From Campylobacteraceae bacterium (GTDB lineage Bacteria; Campylobacterota; Campylobacteria; Campylobacterales; Sulfurovaceae): a stretch of 9,719 nucleotides of DNA. Shown here one piece after another: positions 6,785 through 9,719 of the stretch (position 1 is its first letter; every line of letters starts with the position of its first letter). A model generated the notes under the pieces. The model was not told where the DNA came from. It saw only the letters and a program-made list of their open reading frames with translations, and made no database searches. Made by a program: the position numbers and the translations under genes. The stretch covers positions 1-9,719 of the forward strand of contig JALSQJ010000161.1 in the NCBI GenBank assembly GCA_026985495.1. The letters are read 5' to 3'.

Positions 6785-7434
6785 AATCTATAACCTCTTC
6801 TTCTTACTGTTTCAATAGTTGTAATATTTAATGGTTTATCCATCTTTTGTCTAATTTGGTTAATAGCAACCTCAATTACATTTGGAGTAACTAGCTCAGG
6901 CTCTTCCCAAATAGCATCTAAAAGTTGCTCTTTTGAGACAATTTGATCTTTGTGCATCGCTAAGTGAGTTAACACTTCAAAAGGTTTCCCTTTTAGTTCA
7001 ATCTCTGCACCCTCATAGATAATTTTCTCCTCTTCAGGATTAATTATTAAATCATCAACCTCAATAATGTTTGAACCACCAAATCGTAATTTAGCTTCAA
7101 TTCTTGTGGTTAAAACTTCAAAGTCAAAAGGTTTTCTAATATAATCATCTGCACCAGCTTTTAGTGCTTCAATTTCACTATTTCTATCATCTCTTGCAGA
7201 GAGGACAATAACAGCTGTTTTAGGTGCTTTTGCTTTAAGTTTTGTAATCATATCAATACCATTTCCATCTGGAAGCATCCAGTCAAGTAACACTAAATCA
7301 TAATTTCTAATACCTAAGTAGTATTCACCATCTTTGATGTTTCCTGCTACATCATTTTGGTATCCAAACTCTTTAAGCCCATCAGATAGGGTTTTACTCA
7401 ATGTTACTTCATCTTCTATTATTAAAATTCTCAT
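6763..7434 (-). CDS. hsrA: OmpR-family response regulator, HsrA (HP1043)-like with an intact receiver
   Basis: A 223-residue response regulator. The receiver (1-120) has the acidic pair Glu7/Asp8, phospho-acceptor Asp51 in 'LLDWMLPDGNG', Ser79 and Lys101 in 'RKPF', so it should be phosphorylatable. The winged-helix DNA-binding domain (about 125-217) includes 'GKPFEVLTHLAMHKDQIVS', 'LLDAIWEEPE', 'TPNVIEVAINQIRQKM' and 'ETVRRRGYRFCFPK'. From memory these are nearly identical to H. pylori HP1043/HsrA and C. jejuni Cj0355c, essential orphan regulators whose receivers have lost the canonical Asp. The ATG at 7434 is chosen because the protein then opens with the classic 'MRILIIEDE' and has AAGGAA 10 nt upstream. 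A 16-residue longer form would start at a TTG inside the promoter. The gene overlaps the kinase by 22 nt. Genes on both sides (ferredoxin, folB) match the C. jejuni order as remembered. The symbol denotes proposed orthology, not tested function. Confidence 0.9.
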   Translation of the reverse strand: MRILIIEDEVTLSKTLSDGLKEFGYQNDVAGNIKDGEYYLGIRNYDLVLLDWMLPDGNGIDMITKLKAKAPKTAVIVLSARDDRNSEIEALKAGADDYIRKPFDFEVLTTRIEAKLRFGGSNIIEVDDLIINPEEEKIIYEGAEIELKGKPFEVLTHLAMHKDQIVSKEQLLDAIWEEPELVTPNVIEVAINQIRQKMDKPLNITTIETVRRRGYRFCFPKGA

Positions 7435-7444
7435 TATTTTGAAG

Positions 7445-7450
7445 TTCCTT
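7445..7450 (-). promoter_or_regulatory. Ribosome binding site that fixes the regulator start
   Basis: AAGGAA on the minus strand lies 10 nt before the ATG at 7434. The frame stays open to a TTG at 7482, but that codon overlaps the -10 region and lies upstream of the predicted transcript start. This site therefore decides for the 223-residue protein. Confidence 0.6.
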
Positions 7451-7470
7451 ATTTTTTTATAATTTTTAAT

Positions 7471-7479
7471 ATTATAACA
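7471..7479 (-). promoter_or_regulatory. Extended -10 promoter of the regulator-kinase operon
   Basis: The minus strand reads TGT-TATAAT, a perfect hexamer with TGn extension, as at tyrA. Transcription would start near 7464, giving a leader of about 30 nt. Exactly 17 bp separate the hexamer from a TTTAAA tandem (7494-7510) that takes the place of a -35 box. Confidence 0.6.
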
Positions 7480-7493
7480 CAAAAAAGCTATAG

Positions 7494-7510
7494 TTTAAAG
7501 TTTTTTTAAA
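7494..7510 (-). promoter_or_regulatory. TTTAAA tandem overlapping the -35 region of the regulator promoter
   Basis: TTTAAA occurs at 7494-7499 and 7505-7510 with 5 bp between, an 11-bp repeat period that puts both copies on one helix face. This is the geometry OmpR/PhoB-family regulators use for head-to-tail dimers. The pair begins 17 bp upstream of the -10, where an autoregulating activator or repressor would sit. HsrA sites in H. pylori are, as I recall, TTAAG-like half-sites near -35. Inferred operator; the sequence is AT-rich, so chance is not excluded. Confidence 0.4.
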
Positions 7511-7536
7511 TATTTATCGACAATTTATAAATATTT
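7508..7536. repeat. 10-bp inverted repeat upstream of the regulator promoter
   Basis: AAATATTTAT (7508-7517) and ATAAATATTT (7527-7536) are perfect inverted copies separated by 9 bp. They lie about 45-70 bp upstream of the predicted transcript start and share three bases with the TTTAAA tandem. The arms contain only A and T. It could be an operator for a second dimeric regulator, or an architectural element. Confidence 0.4.
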
Positions 7537-7553
7537 TTTGAAAAAGGTTAATG

Positions 7554-7608
7554 TTTCTCTACGTTTTTGTCTGTTTTTTAACGTTTTTGAACATTTTTTT
7601 TAGTTTTT
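7554..7608. promoter_or_regulatory. Phased T-tracts (predicted bent DNA) upstream of the regulator operon
   Basis: T-tracts lie at 7564-7568, 7574-7579, 7584-7588, 7594-7601 and 7604-7608, preceded by a short TTT at 7554-7556. The centres are about 10 bp apart, the helical repeat, over five turns. The sequence between the tracts is also alike: acgTTTTTg occurs at 7561-7569 and again at 7581-7589. Phased A/T tracts bend DNA. The array ends at the folB stop and lies about 90-135 bp upstream of the regulator -10, where curvature could aid promoter function or binding of a nucleoid protein. The spacing is read directly; the role is inferred. Confidence 0.5.
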
Positions 7609-7936
7609 AAATATTTAACCAGTTATTAGAGAGTGAAACTTGAGCATTTTTTATGATGTTTGGCTTTGAAATTTTAAGATATAGCTTTTCAATATTAGGA
7701 AAAATAGATAGAATTTTTCTCTCTAAATGGTTAATTGCTGTCTCTAGTAGCTCAAATTTTTTTTCAAGCATCTCTATTTCAATTAGAGAGATAACCTCTG
7801 CATAGTTGATAAATAGATTATCTCTATACTCATACTCAATTTTAGCATCAATAGTAACTTTTTGAGGCTCTATTCGTTCAAAATCTAAAATTCCAATTAT
7901 ACACTCAAATGAGAGTGATTCAATATGTATGGTCAT
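7607..7936 (-). CDS. folB: Dihydroneopterin aldolase (FolB)
   Basis: A 109-residue small cytoplasmic enzyme of folate synthesis that cleaves 7,8-dihydroneopterin to 6-hydroxymethyl-dihydropterin and glycolaldehyde. Family landmarks: 'IGILDFERIEPQKV' (14-27, with Glu20 and Gln25 at the usual 'E...Q' positions), 'NYAEV' with Tyr45 (matching the active-site Tyr), 'FELLETAINHLERKI' (61-75, Glu65 the pterin-anchoring Glu) and 'KISKP' with Lys91 (catalytic Lys). It is slightly shorter than the usual length of about 120. The ATG is 3 nt after the plsY stop, and its nearest strong purine run (GAAGAGG) is too far upstream to be an ideal ribosome site, so translation is probably coupled to plsY. No terminator follows; transcripts may run into the regulator operon. 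The neighbour relation to the HsrA gene agrees with C. jejuni as remembered (Cj0356c-Cj0355c). Confidence 0.88.
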   Translation of the reverse strand: MTIHIESLSFECIIGILDFERIEPQKVTIDAKIEYEYRDNLFINYAEVISLIEIEMLEKKFELLETAINHLERKILSIFPNIEKLYLKISKPNIIKNAQVSLSNNWLNI

Positions 7937-7939
7937 AAG

Positions 7940-8551
7940 CTATATAACTTTTGCCTCTTCTCTTTTTATTATTCTTATAATATTAGGTATATGTTTATAA
8001 AAGATAATAAAAGCAATAATCATCATAGGTGCATGAGAATGAATTCCTGGAAGAGCAGGGTAGATAGTGTAAGCAGAGATAACAAGTGCTACTAGTCCAA
8101 TTAAAGAAGAGATTGATGAAATTTTTAGAACTTTTCCTGCAATTAACCATGTAGCAATAGCAATAAGAGAAGGTATTGGAATGAGTACCAATAGAACACC
8201 AAATCCAGTAGCTACACCTTTCCCTCCCTCAAATAGCAAAAATGGACTAAAGCAGTGACCAAGTACAGATAGAACAGCAATTGTCCAAAGTACAGATGGT
8301 TCAGACCCAAGTGCCATAGCAATTAAAATAACAACAGCACCTTTTAATGCATCTAAAGCAAAAGTGATTATGGTAAGTTTTTTGGCTAAATCTGGAGCTT
8401 TTTCTTTGAGAACACGAAGAACATTTGTCGCCCCAATATTTCCACTACCCTCTTTACGAACATCAACTCCTGCAAATACTTTTGCTAAAATAAAGCCAAA
8501 AGGAACAGATGCTAAAAGGTAAGCAATTAGGTAAAGAAGTATATTTGTCAT
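7940..8551 (-). CDS. plsY: Glycerol-3-phosphate acyltransferase PlsY
   Basis: A 203-residue inner-membrane enzyme that transfers the acyl group of acyl-phosphate (made by PlsX) to glycerol-3-phosphate, giving lysophosphatidic acid, the first step of phospholipid synthesis. The protein is mostly hydrophobic, with membrane segments near 3-25, 60-82, 88-106, 112-138 and 145-185. The three conserved cytoplasmic motifs are present: 'GSGNIGATNVLR' (35-46), 'GHCFSPFLLFEGGKGVATG' (98-116) and 'YKHIPNIIRIIKR' (185-197). The ATG start follows a good GGAGA ribosome site (8556-8560) by 4 nt and a candidate promoter at 8574-8582. It heads the plsY-folB pair and is divergent from nadA. Confidence 0.95.
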   Translation of the reverse strand: MTNILLYLIAYLLASVPFGFILAKVFAGVDVRKEGSGNIGATNVLRVLKEKAPDLAKKLTIITFALDALKGAVVILIAMALGSEPSVLWTIAVLSVLGHCFSPFLLFEGGKGVATGFGVLLVLIPIPSLIAIATWLIAGKVLKISSISSLIGLVALVISAYTIYPALPGIHSHAPMMIIAFIIFYKHIPNIIRIIKREEAKVI

Positions 8552-8573
8552 AAAATCTCCAAGATTAATTATT

Positions 8574-8582
8574 ATTATCGCA
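8574..8582 (-). promoter_or_regulatory. Extended -10 promoter of plsY-folB
   Basis: The minus strand reads TGC-GATAAT: five of six bases match the -10 hexamer, with the same TGn extension seen at tyrA and the regulator operon. The expected leader is about 15 nt and contains the GGAGA ribosome site. No -35 box is evident. Confidence 0.45.
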
Positions 8583-8637
8583 ATTTTAACTAAAAATATG
8601 GTATTTTTTCCTAAATTATCTACTAAGGTATTAAATA

Positions 8638-9639
8638 ATGGGTATAGACTATAAAGCTGAAATTGAAAGATTGAAAAAAAAACTCCCTGTTACGGTTGTT
8701 GGACACTACTATCAACGTGATGAGGTATTTGAGATGGCAGATATTACTGGTGACAGTTTAGAACTTGCACGTAGATGTAAAGCTGATGATAACCCTTGGG
8801 TTGTTTTTTGTGGTGTAGGGTTTATGGGGCAAAGTGTTAAGATTATAGCACCTGAAAAACGTGTATTGATGCCAAAAATAGCTTGTTGTGCTATGGCACG
8901 TATGATGGACGGCTCCTATTTTGATGAATCGGTAGCCTATATGAATAAGCATGGAGTTAAAACAGAAGATATTTTGCCTATTACTTACATTAATAGTGAT
9001 GCTTCTGTAAAAGCAAAAGTTGGAAAAATGGGTGGAATGGTTTGTACCTCTTCCAATGCTTACAAAATTATTGAGAAGGGGTTAGAGAGTGGGAAGAAGA
9101 TTCTGTTTGTGCCAGACAGATGTTTAGGACAAAATTTTGCCAATTCAATGGATTTAAAATCTTGTGTCATTGGAGCAGAGGGCAAGGAGTGTAATCCACA
9201 AGATGCAGATGTTATCTGTTTTAATGGTTTCTGTTCTGTTCATCAACTTTTTACCTTAGATGATATTGAGTTTTATCGTGAAAAATATCCTGATATTAAG
9301 ATTGCTGTTCACCCAGAGTGTGACCCAGCTATCGTCAAAGCTTCTGATTTTGCAGGTTCAACCTCTCAACTTATTAAATATGTCAATGAACTTGACCCTG
9401 AACAAAAAGTAGCTATTGGTACGGAGTATAATTTGGTAAATCGAATGCGTAAAGACAACACTTATGTTCTCTCTTCTACTAAACCAGAGTGTCCTACAAT
9501 GAATGAGACAACATTAGAAGATTTGTACAATACATTAAAATCTATAGAAGATGAAGAGCCAATTAATGAAATTTTTGTAGATGAGGATACTCGATATTAT
9601 GCAAATTTGGCGTTAGAGAGAATGTTGGCGATTAATTAA
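8638..9639 (+). CDS. nadA: Quinolinate synthase (NadA)
   Basis: A 333-residue 4Fe-4S enzyme that condenses iminoaspartate with dihydroxyacetone phosphate to quinolinate in de novo NAD synthesis. The three-fold repeated domains show the expected landmarks: 'GHYYQRDEV' (22-30), 'DITGDSLELA' (35-44), 'CGVGFMGQSVK' (58-68), 'CTSSNA' (136-141), 'HPEC' (225-228), 'GSTSQ' (240-244) and 'IGTEYNLVNRM' (260-270). Cluster-ligand cysteines are likely Cys84 (in 'IACCAMARM'), Cys199 (in 'NGFCSVHQLF') and Cys285 (in 'KPECPTMNETTLEDL'). Length and the 'SCCSMARM/NGFCSVHQLF' style resemble the Campylobacterota enzymes I remember (H. pylori HP1356). AAGG at 8625-8628 lies 9 nt before the ATG. I cannot identify its promoter with confidence in the 86-bp region shared with plsY. 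Confidence 0.96.
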   Translation: MGIDYKAEIERLKKKLPVTVVGHYYQRDEVFEMADITGDSLELARRCKADDNPWVVFCGVGFMGQSVKIIAPEKRVLMPKIACCAMARMMDGSYFDESVAYMNKHGVKTEDILPITYINSDASVKAKVGKMGGMVCTSSNAYKIIEKGLESGKKILFVPDRCLGQNFANSMDLKSCVIGAEGKECNPQDADVICFNGFCSVHQLFTLDDIEFYREKYPDIKIAVHPECDPAIVKASDFAGSTSQLIKYVNELDPEQKVAIGTEYNLVNRMRKDNTYVLSSTKPECPTMNETTLEDLYNTLKSIEDEEPINEIFVDEDTRYYANLALERMLAIN

Positions 9640-9700
9640 AATCTGTTCTTTACTACTAATATTATATTATTCGCTTACAACTATATAGCTAGGATAAATA

Positions 9701-9719
9701 ATGAAAAAAGCAGAACTAT
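9701..9719 (+). CDS. Start of an unidentified gene cut by the window end
   Basis: An ATG at 9701 opens a frame reading Met-Lys-Lys-Ala-Glu-Leu before the window ends. AGGA at 9691-9694, 6 nt upstream, is a well-placed ribosome site, so a real gene start is likely. It follows nadA by 61 bp on the same strand; a TATATT at 9663-9668 could be its own -10. In several Campylobacterota nadA is followed by nadC (quinolinate phosphoribosyltransferase), which would be the first guess, but six residues cannot show this. Confidence 0.5.

Noticed and set aside
7435..7482. N-terminal 16-residue extension of the response regulator
   Set aside because: It would start at TTG within the -10 region, upstream of the likely transcript start. 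The ATG at 7434 gives the standard receiver N-terminus and has its own AAGGAA.
7560..7595. 11-codon minus-strand frame (Met-Phe-Lys-Asn-Val...) as a leader peptide of the regulator operon
   Set aside because: It lies upstream of the predicted transcript start, has no ribosome site, and its Lys/Thr content follows from the phased A-tracts.
8809..8841. Gly in the NadA 'CGVGFMGQ' segment where many enzymes have His or a charged residue, as a functional change
   Set aside because: This position varies within the family from memory, and all cluster cysteines and substrate-loop motifs are present, so there is no reason to suspect loss of function.
8758..8952. 64-residue open frame on the minus strand inside nadA
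   Set aside because: It lies wholly antisense to a well-conserved nadA, has no ribosome site and its product (rich in His, Thr, Tyr) resembles no family. Shadow frame.
1..9719. Insertion sequence, prophage, CRISPR, toxin-antitoxin or defence system
   Set aside because: Every sizeable frame is accounted for by a housekeeping or regulatory family. No transposase, integrase, direct-repeat array or sharp change in base composition is visible.

Overview
The window is a stretch of chromosomal core genes from an AT-rich member of the Campylobacterota (formerly Epsilonproteobacteria). The free-living, Sulfurovum/Sulfurimonas-like side of the phylum is more likely than Campylobacter or Helicobacter. 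Four things point there: base composition of roughly one third G+C by eye; a response regulator whose DNA-binding half matches, from memory, the Campylobacterota-specific regulator HsrA (HP1043 / Cj0355c); extended -10 promoters (TGnTATAAT) without clear -35 boxes; and gene neighbourhoods remembered from Campylobacter jejuni (bamA divergent from tyrA; Ppx/GppA - ferredoxin - HsrA - folB - plsY). I see no mobile element, CRISPR array, rRNA or tRNA.

Layout. Positions 1-1014 (+) hold the 3' part of a BatD-like membrane protein. It converges with tyrA (1011-1841, -), which is divergent from bamA (1951-4206, +). bamA converges with a long minus-strand block: plsY (8551-7940), folB (7936-7607), an HsrA-like response regulator (7434-6763), its histidine kinase (6784-5480), a 2[4Fe-4S] ferredoxin (5360-5109) and a short Ppx/GppA phosphatase (5105-4203). 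nadA (8638-9639, +) is divergent from plsY. The first codons of another plus-strand gene sit at the right edge. Coding density is very high; the longest gene-free stretch is the 172 bp upstream of the response regulator, and it is rich in regulatory-looking structure.

How the genes work together. Most products are housekeeping: outer-membrane protein insertion (BamA), the first acyl transfer of phospholipid synthesis (PlsY), folate (FolB), NAD (NadA) and tyrosine (TyrA) synthesis, polyphosphate or ppGpp turnover (Ppx/GppA) and electron transfer (ferredoxin). The minus block appears to be at least three transcription units (plsY-folB, regulator-kinase, ferredoxin-phosphatase), each with a candidate promoter. 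Read-through is possible because I find no classical intrinsic terminator.

The item most worth following is the two-component system. Its regulator looks like HsrA, which in Helicobacter and Campylobacter is an essential orphan with a degenerate, phosphorylation-independent receiver. Here the receiver keeps its phospho-acceptor Asp and a complete histidine kinase overlaps the gene. Its upstream region carries an 11-bp-spaced TTTAAA tandem just upstream of the -10, a 10-bp inverted repeat and T-tracts phased at about 10 bp.
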